Positions 7,275-14,707 of a stretch of DNA of 42,537 nucleotides are shown piece by piece. Position 1 is the stretch's first letter; every line of letters begins with the position of its first letter. The notes beneath the pieces are model-generated. The model saw nothing but the letters and a program-made list of their open reading frames with translations, did not search any database and was not told the origin of the DNA. Origin of the DNA: JALZBL01 sp040004775 (lineage in GTDB: Bacteria; Actinomycetota; Actinomycetes; Mycobacteriales; Jatrophihabitantaceae); assembly GCA_040004775.1 (NCBI GenBank), contig JBDUAD010000007.1, positions 1-42,537 on the forward strand, read 5' to 3'. The position numbers and the translations under genes are program-made.

Positions 7275-8384
7275 ATGACCGCACCCACCGCACCAGCAGC
7301 ACCCACCGCACCCACCGCACCCGCTCGCCCACTCGACATGGACGAGCTGCAGGCGTTCGTCGGCAAGTTCGTCGGCGACCTCAGCGTCACCCACCACGCG
7401 GTGACCGTCGTACTCGGTGATCGTCTCGGCCTGTACCGCGCCCTGGACCGGGTCGGCCCGGCTACGGCGGCCCAGGTCGCCGACGAGGCCGGCTGCGACG
7501 AGCGTTACGTGCAGGAGTGGCTCAACGCCCAGGTTGCCGCCGACTACTGCGGTTACGACGCGGGCAGCGGGCTCTACCAGCTCTCTCCCGCCCAGGCCGC
7601 CTGTCTGGCCGACGACTCCGCGCCGACCTACCTCGCCGCCGGGATGTACCTGGCCGGTTCCCTATTCAAGTCGGAGGAGCAACTCGGCCAGGCCTACCGC
7701 ACCGGAGCCGGGTTCGGCTGGGGCGATCACCACCACGACCTCTTCCACGGGGTGGAGCGCTTCTTCCGTCCCGGCTACGCCGCCAACCTGGTCAGCGCCT
7801 GGATCCCGGCCCTCGACGGCGTTCACGAGAAGCTGGAGGCCGGGATCTCGGTGGCCGACGTCGGCTGCGGCCACGGCTCCTCGACGATCATTCTGGCCGC
7901 CGCGTACCCGAACAGCACCGTGGTCGGGTTCGACCCCCACGCTCCGTCGATCGCCGCGGCCCGCAAGGCCGCGGCCGAAGCCGGCCTGGGTGACCGGGTC
8001 CGCTTCGAGGTGGCCTCGGCGCAGGACTTCGACGGCCGCGGCTACGGCCTGGTCACGGTGTTCGACGCGCTGCACGACATGGGCGACCCGGTGGGTGCGG
8101 CCCGCCACATCCGCGAAGCGTTGGCCCCCGACGGCACCTGGCTGCTCGTGGAGCCGATGGCCGGCGAGTCGCTGGACGACAACCGCAACCCGATCGGCCG
8201 GCTCTTCTACTCGGCGTCGTCGATGATCTGTACTCCCAACGCGCGCAGCCAGTCCGGCGGCTACGCCCTCGGCGCCCAGGCCAGCCAGGAATCGCTGCAG
8301 GCGGTCGTGGAGGAAGCCGGCTTCACCCGGTTCCGGCGGGCCACCGAAACGCCGGTCAACCGCGTGCTCGAGATCCGTCCCTGA
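7275..8384 (+). CDS. Class I SAM-dependent methyltransferase with N-terminal winged helix (Rv2258c-like)
   Basis: A 369-residue protein. After a short PTAP-rich start there is a winged-helix dimerisation domain (about residues 20-100: LDMDELQAFVGKFVGDLSVTHH, then GPATAAQVADEAGCDERYVQEWL). The Rossmann methyltransferase domain follows, with motif I VADVGCGHGSSTIILA near residue 195, the acidic motif II VVGFDPHAPSI, and the DALHDMGDP motif. This layout matches the Rv2258c-like group of transcription-factor-fused or O-methyltransferase-like enzymes. The substrate is not predictable. The start ATG 7275 has GGAAAGG 7 nt upstream; the frame continues upstream without a better start. A strong hairpin (8428-8467) ends the unit. 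Confidence 0.88.
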   Translation: MTAPTAPAAPTAPTAPARPLDMDELQAFVGKFVGDLSVTHHAVTVVLGDRLGLYRALDRVGPATAAQVADEAGCDERYVQEWLNAQVAADYCGYDAGSGLYQLSPAQAACLADDSAPTYLAAGMYLAGSLFKSEEQLGQAYRTGAGFGWGDHHHDLFHGVERFFRPGYAANLVSAWIPALDGVHEKLEAGISVADVGCGHGSSTIILAAAYPNSTVVGFDPHAPSIAAARKAAAEAGLGDRVRFEVASAQDFDGRGYGLVTVFDALHDMGDPVGAARHIREALAPDGTWLLVEPMAGESLDDNRNPIGRLFYSASSMICTPNARSQSGGYALGAQASQESLQAVVEEAGFTRFRRATETPVNRVLEIRP

Positions 8385-8427
8385 CCGCGCCGACGCTTTC
8401 GTCCCTAACCACGGCGCGCTGCGAACT

Positions 8428-8467
8428 AGCGCACCGGCACCGTCCATCGGAGCGGTGCCGGTGCGCT
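8428..8467 (+). terminator. Perfect 15-bp-stem hairpin after the methyltransferase gene
   Basis: AGCGCACCGGCACCG (8428-8442) pairs perfectly with 8453-8467 around a 10-nt loop. There is no U-tract, which is common for actinobacterial terminators. The right arm ends immediately before the -10 box of the hydrolase gene, so the hairpin separates the two units. Confidence 0.65.
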
Positions 8468-8469
8468 GT

Positions 8470-8475
8470 TACGGT
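8470..8475 (+). promoter_or_regulatory. Leaderless -10 box (TACGGT) of the hydrolase gene
   Basis: TACGGT, then CGGATC (6 nt), then GTG 8482. This decides the start of the hydrolase gene against the upstream GTG 8455, which lies within the terminator hairpin. Confidence 0.65.
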
Positions 8476-8481
8476 CGGATC

Positions 8482-9534
8482 GTGGCGACAGGGACCCGGC
8501 GCGGCCGCTCCGGCGGACCGCTGGTCGTGGCCCGGCTCAGTTCGACGCCGGTCGAGCGCCCGTCCACGGTCATCCCGCCCTGGCCCGGACGACAGGTCAC
8601 CGCCGCCGGCGCGCCGGTGTACGTGCGCTCCACCCCGCCCACCGGCCCGGATCCGGAGCCGGCGCTCTACGTGCACGGCCTGGCCGGTGCATCCACCAAC
8701 TGGACGGACTTCGCCGCCACATTGAGCCCCTGGCTCGACGGCGAGGCGATCGACCTGCCCGGGTTCGGCAAGGCCGGCGCGTCGCCCCAGCGCATGTACT
8801 CGATCGCCAGCAACGCCGCCGTGGTTATCGACTACATCGAGCGCCGGGGCCGTGGCCCGGTGCACCTGTTCGGCAACTCGATGGGCGGTGCAATCTCGAT
8901 TCGGGTGGCGGCCCGTCGTCCTGACCTGGTGCGCACCCTCACCCTTATCTCGCCGGCCGTGCCCGACCTGCGCCCGCGTCGGCCGGGGCCGGACATGGCG
9001 ATGGTCCTGCTGCTCGTGCCCGGCGCAGGGTCCGTCGCCCGCCGGCGCCTGGACGCACTGACCCCGCATCAGCGCGCCCGCGGAACCATCGAGCTGTGCT
9101 TTGCCCATCCGTCGCGGGTGCCGCCGCAGCGGCTGGCCGAGGCGGTCGCCGACGTGCAGGCCCGTAACGAGCTGCCCTGGGCGATGGAGGCGTTCACCCG
9201 GTCGCTGCGCGGCATCGTGGCCGACTACGTGGCGCCGGGCCGACGCTCCCCGTTCGCGGCGATGCGCACGATCAGCGCGCCGACGCTCGTGGTGTGGGGT
9301 CAGCAGGACCGCCTGGTCGACGTGTCCCTGGCTCCGCGGGTGGCCCGGGCCATTCCTGACGCTCGGTTGCTGGTGCTGCCCGACGTCGGCCACGTGGCCC
9401 AGTTGGAGGATTCGGTCACCACCGCCCGCGCCTTCCTCGGCCTGCTGGAGGACGTCCGGGCCCGCACCGACGCCATCCAGAACGGCTCGGACCGCCCGCT
9501 CGACCTGACGCCGGGGTCGCAGCCGACCGCCTGA
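8482..9534 (+). CDS. Alpha/beta-fold hydrolase
   Basis: A 350-residue alpha/beta hydrolase. The oxyanion region is ALYVHGLAGASTNWTDF, the nucleophile elbow LFGNSMGGAISI (Ser of G-N-S-M-G), the acid probably Asp in VVWGQQDRLVDV, and the histidine in LPDVGHVAQLE. There is a helical cap between the elbow and the acid. The best hits would be epoxide-hydrolase or lipase-like members; in the M. tuberculosis region the hydrolase LipV (Rv3203) occupies the corresponding neighbourhood, but orthology is uncertain. No signal peptide is evident, so it is probably cytoplasmic. The start GTG 8482 is set by a leaderless -10 box. The upstream frame to 8455 reuses terminator-hairpin DNA and is less likely to be coding. 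Confidence 0.88.
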   Translation: MATGTRRGRSGGPLVVARLSSTPVERPSTVIPPWPGRQVTAAGAPVYVRSTPPTGPDPEPALYVHGLAGASTNWTDFAATLSPWLDGEAIDLPGFGKAGASPQRMYSIASNAAVVIDYIERRGRGPVHLFGNSMGGAISIRVAARRPDLVRTLTLISPAVPDLRPRRPGPDMAMVLLLVPGAGSVARRRLDALTPHQRARGTIELCFAHPSRVPPQRLAEAVADVQARNELPWAMEAFTRSLRGIVADYVAPGRRSPFAAMRTISAPTLVVWGQQDRLVDVSLAPRVARAIPDARLLVLPDVGHVAQLEDSVTTARAFLGLLEDVRARTDAIQNGSDRPLDLTPGSQPTA

Positions 9535-9546
9535 CCCTGTGGCAGC

Positions 9547-9702
9547 GTGACTGGCGTTACCGCACCGGGCGCAGGCTCCGTGCACCCGTGGGTGGTGGCC
9601 TTGCGCCGGTCCGCCCAGCGCTACGGCCGGCGGGCGTATGCGCTGTCGGTCCTGGCCGTGGTCACGCCCGGCGTCGACCCCAGGGTGGCCGTCTCCAAGT
9701 GA
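9547..9702 (+). CDS. Short ORF, possible truncated membrane-protein remnant
   Basis: A 51-codon frame starting GTG 9547, 12 bp after the hydrolase stop. It reads VTGVTAPGAGSVHPWVVALR, then a basic stretch (RRSAQRYGRRA) and the start of a hydrophobic helix (YALSVLAVVT) that is interrupted by PGVDPRVAVSK and a stop. A basic segment followed by a cut-short transmembrane helix looks like the N-terminus of a membrane-anchored protein. In mycobacteria a DUF3152 membrane protein (Rv3207c) sits near moeZ, so a DUF3152 remnant is possible but unproven. It lies next to a broken MFS gene, in what looks like a decayed stretch. Confidence 0.3.
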   Translation: MTGVTAPGAGSVHPWVVALRRSAQRYGRRAYALSVLAVVTPGVDPRVAVSK

Positions 9703-9769
9703 CCCGGCCGTTCCGGCCTGCGGGAATGGGTGCTCGCCCCGGGGCGACGATGCAATGAGGAGAGCGCGA

Positions 9770-10226
9770 GTGAGCGCAGGTCCGCCGCACCGGCGGGGCG
9801 GACTGTGGCACCACCCTGACTTGCGCCGGCTGTGGATCGGGGACACGGTCAGCCAGTTCGGCACCGCGGTCAGCGCCATCGCCCTGCCGTTGCTGGCCGT
9901 GCTGGTGCTGCACGCGAGCCCTTCCTGACCGGGATCTGCACCGTCTTCTTCGATGTCGCCTATCAGTCGTACCTGCCCGAGCTGGTCGAGAGGGACGACC
10001 TGGTGGAGGGCAACGCCAAGCTGCGGGCCAGCCGGTCCGTGGCCGAGGTGGCCGCACCGCCGCTGGACGGCGTGCTGGCGCAGGCCTTGACCGCGCCGTA
10101 CACCGTGCTGGTCGACGCCGCAGCTATCTGTGGTCGGCCTCGTGGGTCGCGTCCATCCAGTCCCGGCCGCAGCCGGTGCCGCGGATGCGTACGCTGCCGA
10201 TCCGACCGCCGACGGCCGAGCCGTGA
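9770..10226 (+). pseudogene. Broken MFS transporter gene (deletion, frameshift and truncation)
   Basis: Three fragments in three frames together recall an MFS exporter of the EntS/MFS_3 type. Frame 1 (GTG 9770, with AGGAGAG 6 nt upstream) encodes LWHHPDLRRLWIGDTVSQFG and a first helix LPLLAVLVLHASP, then stops at 9926. Frame 2 (about 9924-10120) encodes FLTGICTVFFDVAYQSYLPE, then NAKLRASRSVAEVAAPPLDG and APYTVLVDAA, which in intact proteins lies roughly 60 residues later, so an internal stretch has been deleted. After about 10121 the family sequence continues in a third frame as SYLWSASWVASIQSRPQPVP, showing a frameshift, and ends at TGA 10224-10226. The C-terminal half of a roughly 400-residue transporter is missing. 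Confidence 0.8.
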
Positions 10227-10227
10227 T

Positions 10228-10623
10228 TCAGGGCTGGACCAGCCGGTGGAGCGCCAGTCGGGCCAGCGGCGCGTAGGCCGCGATCAGAAGCAGCGGGCCA
10301 CGCACGGACAGGCGGGTCACTGTGCCACCGGGTAGGTCGGTGCGAGCGTCGACCTCGTGTTCGAGCAGCATCGCCACCGGCCCCAGCCGGACCCGCCAGG
10401 ACCAGCGGCGGCGCATCGGATCGACCGCCAGCACCTCGAACGGCAGCCGCAGGCCCAACCAGCCCATCACCTCGCCGCGCCGGCCGGCTTCGAGTTCGCC
10501 GATGGGGTACCGCACGCCGGTGATCTGCGGGGACCACTGTGACCACCGGGCCGGCTCGAGGTAGCGCAGCCACACCGTGGCCGGATCTGCCGCGCCCCGC
10601 GCGGTGAGGCTGAGCCGGCTCAT
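10228..10623 (-). CDS. SRPBCC family protein (polyketide cyclase/dehydrase-like)
   Basis: A 131-residue protein of the START-like SRPBCC fold, which binds hydrophobic ligands in a deep cavity. Recognisable parts are the first strand MSRLSLTARGAADPATVWLRYLE, the loop ARWSQWSPQITGVRY and the run FEVLAVDPMRRRWSWRVRLGP. It ends with a hydrophobic C-terminal helix (LLLIAAYAPLARLALHRLV). ATG 10623 is chosen because it opens the first strand of the fold; 40 upstream codons are not domain-like. GACGCT 6 nt upstream could be a weak leaderless -10 box. The gene is divergent from moeZ and its stop lies against the MFS remnant. The ligand is unknown. Confidence 0.8.
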   Translation of the reverse strand: MSRLSLTARGAADPATVWLRYLEPARWSQWSPQITGVRYPIGELEAGRRGEVMGWLGLRLPFEVLAVDPMRRRWSWRVRLGPVAMLLEHEVDARTDLPGGTVTRLSVRGPLLLIAAYAPLARLALHRLVQP

Positions 10624-10776
10624 CCGGCCAGCGTCGCACGGACAGCTGGGACACTGGACAGCGCGCGCTGGCCGAATCGGCGAACCTCCTCCGGCTGCGC
10701 AAGCGCGCGGGAATGCCGGTCCCGGCCGGCGCTGTTTACGCATCCGAACCGTTCACGTCCCGAGGAGCTCTCCACC

Positions 10777-11937
10777 GTGTCGCTGCCGCCGCTCGTCGAG
10801 CCTGCCGCCGAACTCACCATCGACGAGGTCCGCCGCTACAGCCGCCACCTGATCATCCCCGATGTGGCCATGACCGGGCAAAAGCGGCTCAAGAACGCCC
10901 GGGTGCTCGTCGTCGGCGCTGGTGGCCTCGGCTCGCCCGCCCTGATGTACCTGGCCGCGGCCGGCGTCGGCACGCTGGGGATCGTCGAGTTCGACGTGGT
11001 CGACGAGTCGAACCTGCAGCGCCAGATCATCCACGGTCAAAGCGACATCGGCCGGTCCAAGGCCCAGTCCGCCCGTGACTCCGTGCTGGAGATCAATCCG
11101 CTGGTCAATGTCGTCCTGCACGAGGAGCGCCTGGACAACGACAACGTCCTCGACATCTTCGCCGGATACGACCTCATCCTCGACGGCACCGACAACTTCG
11201 CCACCCGCTACCTGGTCAACGATGCGGCGGTGTTGCTGCACAAGCCGTACGTGTGGGGCTCGATCTACCGTTTCGACGGCCAGGTCAGCGTCTTCTGGAA
11301 CGACTACGGGCCCAACTACCGCGACCTGTACCCCGTGCCGCCACCGCCCGGGATGGTGCCCTCCTGCGCCGAGGGCGGCGTACTCGGCGTGCTGTGTGCA
11401 TCGATCGGGTCGGTCATGGTCAACGAGGCGATCAAGCTGATCACCGGCATAGGCAACCCGCTGCTCGGGCGCCTGCTGGTCTTCGACGCGCTCGAGATGG
11501 AGTGGACCGAGATCAAGATCCGCAAGGATCCGGCCACACCTGCGATCACCGAGCTGATCGACTACGAGTCCTTCTGCGGGGTGGTTTCGGAGGAGGCGCA
11601 GAAGGCCGCGGTCGGCTCCACCATCCTGGCCACCGAACTGAAGGACCTGCTCGACGCCGAAAAGCCGATCTATCTCGTCGACGTCCGCGAGCCGGCCGAG
11701 TGGGAGATCGTGCGGATCCCCGGCGCCACGCTGATCCCCAAGGACGAGATTCTGCGCGGTGACGCGCTGGCCGGTTTGCCCCAGGACCGCCAGATCGTCA
11801 TGTACTGCAAGACCGGCGTGCGCTCGGCCGAGACGCTGGCCGCGGTCAAGAACGCCGGCTTCGCCGACGCACTGCACGTCCAGGGCGGCGTCACCGCCTG
11901 GGTCAACCAAGTGGACCCGTCCCTGCCCTCCTACTGA
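10777..11937 (+). CDS. moeZ: Adenylyltransferase/sulfurtransferase MoeZ
   Basis: A 386-residue fusion of an E1-like ThiF/MoeB domain and a C-terminal rhodanese domain. It adenylates and sulfurates small ubiquitin-like sulfur carriers (such as MoaD, CysO or ThiS). Residues 17-270: RYSRHLIIPDVAMTGQKRL, the nucleotide loop VLVVGAGGLGSPALMYL, then DLILDGTDNFATRYLVND and VPSCAEGGVLGVL with the conserved Cys. Residues 285-380: rhodanese domain with YLVDVREPAEWEI and the active loop YCKTGVRSAE. GTG 10777 has GAGGAGC 8 nt upstream. The 154-bp gap to the divergent SRPBCC gene should hold the promoters. MoeZ adjoins this neighbourhood in mycobacteria too (Rv3206c). Confidence 0.95.
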   Translation: MSLPPLVEPAAELTIDEVRRYSRHLIIPDVAMTGQKRLKNARVLVVGAGGLGSPALMYLAAAGVGTLGIVEFDVVDESNLQRQIIHGQSDIGRSKAQSARDSVLEINPLVNVVLHEERLDNDNVLDIFAGYDLILDGTDNFATRYLVNDAAVLLHKPYVWGSIYRFDGQVSVFWNDYGPNYRDLYPVPPPPGMVPSCAEGGVLGVLCASIGSVMVNEAIKLITGIGNPLLGRLLVFDALEMEWTEIKIRKDPATPAITELIDYESFCGVVSEEAQKAAVGSTILATELKDLLDAEKPIYLVDVREPAEWEIVRIPGATLIPKDEILRGDALAGLPQDRQIVMYCKTGVRSAETLAAVKNAGFADALHVQGGVTAWVNQVDPSLPSY

Positions 11938-11979
11938 TCCTCGAACCGCCGTCGGCGGGTCGGGTGTCGGTCGGACCGG

Positions 11980-12357
11980 TCAGTCGTCGATCCCGGCCGC
12001 GAAGATCCACTCGGGCGTGATCCGCAGGACGTCGCGGGTCATGCCCGGCAGCGGCGGGGTCGTGTCGTGCAACGCCGCGGCCACGCCGCGGACCTCCAGG
12101 CAGCGCGCCTGCCAGGGGTCGGTGGACACCAGGTCGTCGACGACAAAGGCGACCCGGGTGCTGCCGGCGGCGATGTTGCGGTACTTCTTGGTGCTTGCCA
12201 TCCGGTAGCCGCCGATGTCGATGGTGTCGTCCGCGCGCAATCGAAAGGCGACCGGATTGTTCTGCACCACGCCGTCCGGGGAAACCGTGGCCAGTCGGCC
12301 CAGCAGTTGCCCGGTCAGGTACGTACGCTGCGCGGCGGTGAGGCTAGGGGATGTCAT
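11980..12357 (-). CDS. PPOX-class (F420-dependent) oxidoreductase family protein
   Basis: A 125-residue split-barrel flavin/deazaflavin-binding protein. LTAAQRTYLTGQLLGRLATVSPDG, then PVAFRLRADDTIDIGGYRM and STKKYRNIAAGSTRVAFVVDD are characteristic of the pyridoxamine-5'-phosphate-oxidase-like, F420-dependent family of actinobacteria. WQARCLEVRGVAA forms the next strand. The substrate is unknown. ATG 12357 is preceded by GACGAT at 6 nt and by TTGACC 19 nt further up, a reasonable leaderless promoter. The frame runs 7 codons further upstream. It is convergent with moeZ, 42 bp away. Confidence 0.85.
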   Translation of the reverse strand: MTSPSLTAAQRTYLTGQLLGRLATVSPDGVVQNNPVAFRLRADDTIDIGGYRMASTKKYRNIAAGSTRVAFVVDDLVSTDPWQARCLEVRGVAAALHDTTPPLPGMTRDVLRITPEWIFAAGIDD

Positions 12358-12438
12358 GCAGCGATCGTCGCGCGTCAAGCGGGGTTGAGGTCAACTGTGC
12401 GGTTGCTCGAAGGCGTAGCCCTCCGGTAAGCCGGAGCC

Positions 12439-13065
12439 ATGAGCGACTTCGCCGGCCACGATCCGTCCGACCGCAGCCCCGGCCCGGGTGACCAGGACCG
12501 GCTGCACCGCCTCGACCTCGGTCTGGCCGAATTTGGCCGGCGGGTGCACCAGATCGGCGATGAGGACTGGGACCGGCCGACGCCGGACGCCGACTGGACG
12601 GTGCGTGATCTGGTGGCTCACCTGATCGACGAGCACCGCTGGGCGCCGCCGCTGATGGCCGGCCACGATCTCGACGCGGCCGCGCTGATCGTCCACGGTC
12701 AGCGGGGCACCGACCGCCCGGGCGACGACTGGGACGACGTCGCTCTGCTGTCCCGGCGGGCGTTCGGCGAGCCCGGCGCGCTGGACCGCGACGTCAGCCT
12801 GTCCGGCGGACCTACTTCGGCGCGCCACTACCTGGCCGAGATGACGATGGAACTGGCCGTGCACAGCTGGGACCTCGGCACGGCGCTCGGCGAGGACGTT
12901 GAGCTGCCCGCGGACCTCGTCCGGGGCGCGGACGACCACGTCGGGCAGCTCGGTGATCTCTCGGCCAGCCCGATGTTCGACCCGCCGGTCGAGGTCGGGC
13001 CGGACGCCTCGCCTACCGACCGGTTGGTCGCCCGCACCGGGCGCCGGCCGGAGTGGACCGCCTGA
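12439..13065 (+). CDS. TIGR03086/maleylpyruvate-isomerase-like metal-binding protein
   Basis: A 208-residue member of the DinB/MDMPI superfamily, four-helix bundles that bind a divalent metal and often use mycothiol in actinobacteria. Marks: DWDRPTPDADWTVRDLVAHLIDEHRW in the first half (a metal His in HLIDEH) and EMTMELAVHSWDLGTALGE near residue 140 (second metal His). The C-terminus SPTDRLVARTGRRPEW is typical of the family. ATG 12439 follows GGAGCC; a TAAGCC at 12427-12432 could alternatively be a leaderless -10 box. The next gene begins 3 bp after its stop, so the two form an operon. The precise reaction is unknown. Confidence 0.88.
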   Translation: MSDFAGHDPSDRSPGPGDQDRLHRLDLGLAEFGRRVHQIGDEDWDRPTPDADWTVRDLVAHLIDEHRWAPPLMAGHDLDAAALIVHGQRGTDRPGDDWDDVALLSRRAFGEPGALDRDVSLSGGPTSARHYLAEMTMELAVHSWDLGTALGEDVELPADLVRGADDHVGQLGDLSASPMFDPPVEVGPDASPTDRLVARTGRRPEWTA

Positions 13066-13068
13066 GCC

Positions 13069-13380
13069 GTGGCGGCTCGACCGGCCACAGTCGAGGAGGA
13101 GATCCTGGCCTGCGTGCGCCGGATACCCCGCGGCCGCGTGATGACGTACGGCGACGTCGGCGAGTACGCCGGTGGCCGGGCCGCGCGCACGGTGGGACGG
13201 GTCCTGTCCGCCGCGAGCGACCCCGGCGTGCCGTGGCACCGGGTGGTCCGCGCCGACGGCAGCTGCGCGGAGCCGGTGCGCGCCGCGCAGGTCGAGCGCC
13301 TGCGGGCCGAGGAGGTCCCGATCGACCGGCACAACCGGGTGGATCTTGCCGCCGCGCGGTGGAACGGCCGGCGCCGCTAG
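13069..13380 (+). CDS. Alkyltransferase-like protein (MGMT-type, PWHR motif)
   Basis: A 103-residue DNA-binding domain of the O6-alkylguanine-DNA methyltransferase family: VEEEILACVRRIPRGRVMTYGDVGEYAG, then RTVGRVLSAASDPGVPWHRVVRADG. The active-site PCHR motif reads PWHR, so the acceptor cysteine is Trp. This is the hallmark of alkyltransferase-like (ATL) proteins, which bind O6-alkylguanine and hand the lesion to nucleotide excision repair rather than repair it directly. M. tuberculosis Rv3204 belongs to the same family and region. GTG 13069 lies 3 bp after the preceding stop, suggesting translational coupling. Confidence 0.9.
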   Translation: MAARPATVEEEILACVRRIPRGRVMTYGDVGEYAGGRAARTVGRVLSAASDPGVPWHRVVRADGSCAEPVRAAQVERLRAEEVPIDRHNRVDLAAARWNGRRR

Positions 13381-13405
13381 CGACCGGTCAGGGCACACGC
13401 GCCGG

Positions 13406-13411
13406 TACCGT
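13406..13411 (+). promoter_or_regulatory. Leaderless -10 box (TACCGT) before the cation-transporter uORF
   Basis: TACCGT, then GAGCGCC (7 nt), then GTG 13419. The same 13-nt arrangement (TACCGT-GA-CGCC) occurs before the M16 peptidase gene at 22933, there leading straight into ATG. Confidence 0.6.
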
Positions 13412-13418
13412 GAGCGCC

Positions 13419-13472
13419 GTGGGACGGGCCGCACATCAACGGGCTGCGGTCACACTGGCGGGCCGTCGGTGA
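13419..13472 (+). CDS. Leaderless 17-codon uORF coupled to the cation efflux gene
   Basis: GTG 13419 opens 17 codons (VGRAAHQRAAVTLAGRR) ending at TGA 13470-13472. The stop overlaps the GTG start of the transporter (GTGA, 13469-13472). The -10 box 7 nt upstream places the transcript start at or next to this GTG. The transporter itself has only a weak ribosome site (GGCGGG), so it is probably translated by termination-reinitiation from the uORF. The peptide is basic with one His and no recognisable family. It could be a regulatory leader or only a coupling device. Confidence 0.5.
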   Translation: MGRAAHQRAAVTLAGRR

Positions 13473-14380
13473 GCGACCACGCGCACGGCTCGGGGGCTGC
13501 CGATCGACGCCGTCTGACGATCGTTCTGGCCGTCACCGCCGTCGTGCTGGCGGTCGAGGTGGTCGGCGCGATCGTCTCGGGCAGCCTGGCCCTGCTGGCC
13601 GACGCGGGGCACATGCTCACCGACGCGGCCGGACTGACGATTGCCCTGGCCGCGGCGACGATGGCCGCCCGGCCGGCCACGACGCGGCGGACCTGGGGCT
13701 ACCTGCGCGCCGAGGTGCTGGCCGCCACGTTGCAGGCCGCGTTGTTGCTCGGCGTCGGCGGCTTCGTCCTCGTCGAGGGGATCCGGCGCCTGCTCTCACC
13801 GCCGGACGTGACCTCCAGCGCGATGCTGGTCTTCGGTGTCATCGGGCTGGTCGGCAACCTGATCGGACTGTTCGTCCTGAGCCGGGGCCCGCGCGGCACG
13901 TTGAACCTGCGGGCCGCGTTCCTCGAGGTGGCCAACGATGCGCTGGGCTCGGCCGCGGTGATCGTCGCCGCGGTCGTGATCGCCGCCACCGGCTGGTCGC
14001 GAGCGGATGCGGTGGTGTCGATCCTCATCGCGGTGCTGATTGCGCCGCGCACCCTGCGCCTGCTGCGCGAGACCACCGAGGTGCTGCTGGAATCCGCGCC
14101 GCGCGGGCTCGACCTGGACGAAATCCGCCGACACCTGGTGGAGGTGCCGCACGTGCATTCCGTCCACGATCTGCACGTCTCCCAGATCGCGTCCGGGCTG
14201 CCGGTGCTCACTGCGCACGTCGTGGTCGACGACTCCTGCTTCTTGGACGGGCACGCACCCCAGATGCTCGATCACCTACAGGCCTGCGTGGCCGGTCACT
14301 TCCCGATCAGCGTCGAGCACTCCACCTTCCAGCTCGAGCCGGCCGGACACGCCCGACACGAGAGTGCGGCCCACGCCTGA
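13469..14380 (+). CDS. Cation diffusion facilitator (CDF/CzcD-like) efflux transporter
   Basis: A 303-residue CDF protein with six predicted membrane helices and a cytoplasmic C-terminal domain. It would export Zn2+ or a similar divalent cation in exchange for protons. TM2 carries LLADAGHMLTDAAGL, the usual His-x3-Asp metal pair. In TM5 the matching motif reads FLEVANDALGSA, so the usual His of HxxxD is Glu while Asp is kept. The C-terminal domain includes VEVPHVHSVHDLHV and VVVDDSCFLDGH. A His-rich N-terminus (SDHAHGSG) and C-terminus (HARHESAAHA) may bind metal. GTG 13469 overlaps the stop of a leaderless uORF. Confidence 0.9.
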   Translation: MSDHAHGSGAADRRRLTIVLAVTAVVLAVEVVGAIVSGSLALLADAGHMLTDAAGLTIALAAATMAARPATTRRTWGYLRAEVLAATLQAALLLGVGGFVLVEGIRRLLSPPDVTSSAMLVFGVIGLVGNLIGLFVLSRGPRGTLNLRAAFLEVANDALGSAAVIVAAVVIAATGWSRADAVVSILIAVLIAPRTLRLLRETTEVLLESAPRGLDLDEIRRHLVEVPHVHSVHDLHVSQIASGLPVLTAHVVVDDSCFLDGHAPQMLDHLQACVAGHFPISVEHSTFQLEPAGHARHESAAHA

Positions 14381-14422
14381 GCGCTCGTGAAAGACGGATC
14401 AGGGCGGCTCGGGGCGGCGGGC

Positions 14423-14671
14423 TCAGCCGGACTTGCGCCGGAACTGCCGCTTGCGGGTGTCGTTGCTGCCGCCGCCGATGGTCCGCCCGTCGAGGTGCGA
14501 CTCCGGATGAGAGTTGCGCGCGCTCTTGCGCGCCAACGCCTCGCGGAATGCCGAGCGTAGGTCGGACCGGTCGCCGGCCGGGGCCGCACTGGTGTCCTCG
14601 TCGGACTTCGCATTCGCCTCCGACGAGTCCTCCGGCTCCGTGGATGAGCGTGGAGCGGTCGGTTCAGGCAT
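14423..14671 (-). CDS. DUF5302 family small protein
   Basis: An 82-residue hydrophilic protein. The first half is acidic and Ser/Glu-rich (low complexity). The second half SDLRSAFREALARKSARNSH and the C-terminal RKRQFRRKSG are the DUF5302 signature: actinobacterial proteins of 60-80 residues ending in FRRKSG, of unknown function. ATG 14671 has GAGGAG 7 nt upstream, and a TAGCGT -10-like box at 14702-14707 would give a leader of about 25 nt. It is convergent with the cation transporter and divergent from adnA. Confidence 0.85.
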   Translation of the reverse strand: MPEPTAPRSSTEPEDSSEANAKSDEDTSAAPAGDRSDLRSAFREALARKSARNSHPESHLDGRTIGGGSNDTRKRQFRRKSG

Positions 14672-14701
14672 CGGAACTCCTCGAGGACGGCGAGCGCGGG
14701 A

Positions 14702-14707
14702 CGCTAT
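14702..14707 (-). promoter_or_regulatory. Predicted -10 box (TAGCGT) of the DUF5302 gene
   Basis: TAGCGT on the minus strand, 30 nt before ATG 14671, in the 139-bp gap between the divergent DUF5302 and adnA genes. No equally good box is visible for adnA; TGTGAT at 14794-14799 is a weak candidate. Confidence 0.45.

Noticed and set aside
8455..8481. Upstream start GTG 8455 for the alpha/beta hydrolase
   Set aside because: These codons are the right arm of a terminator hairpin and the -10 box.
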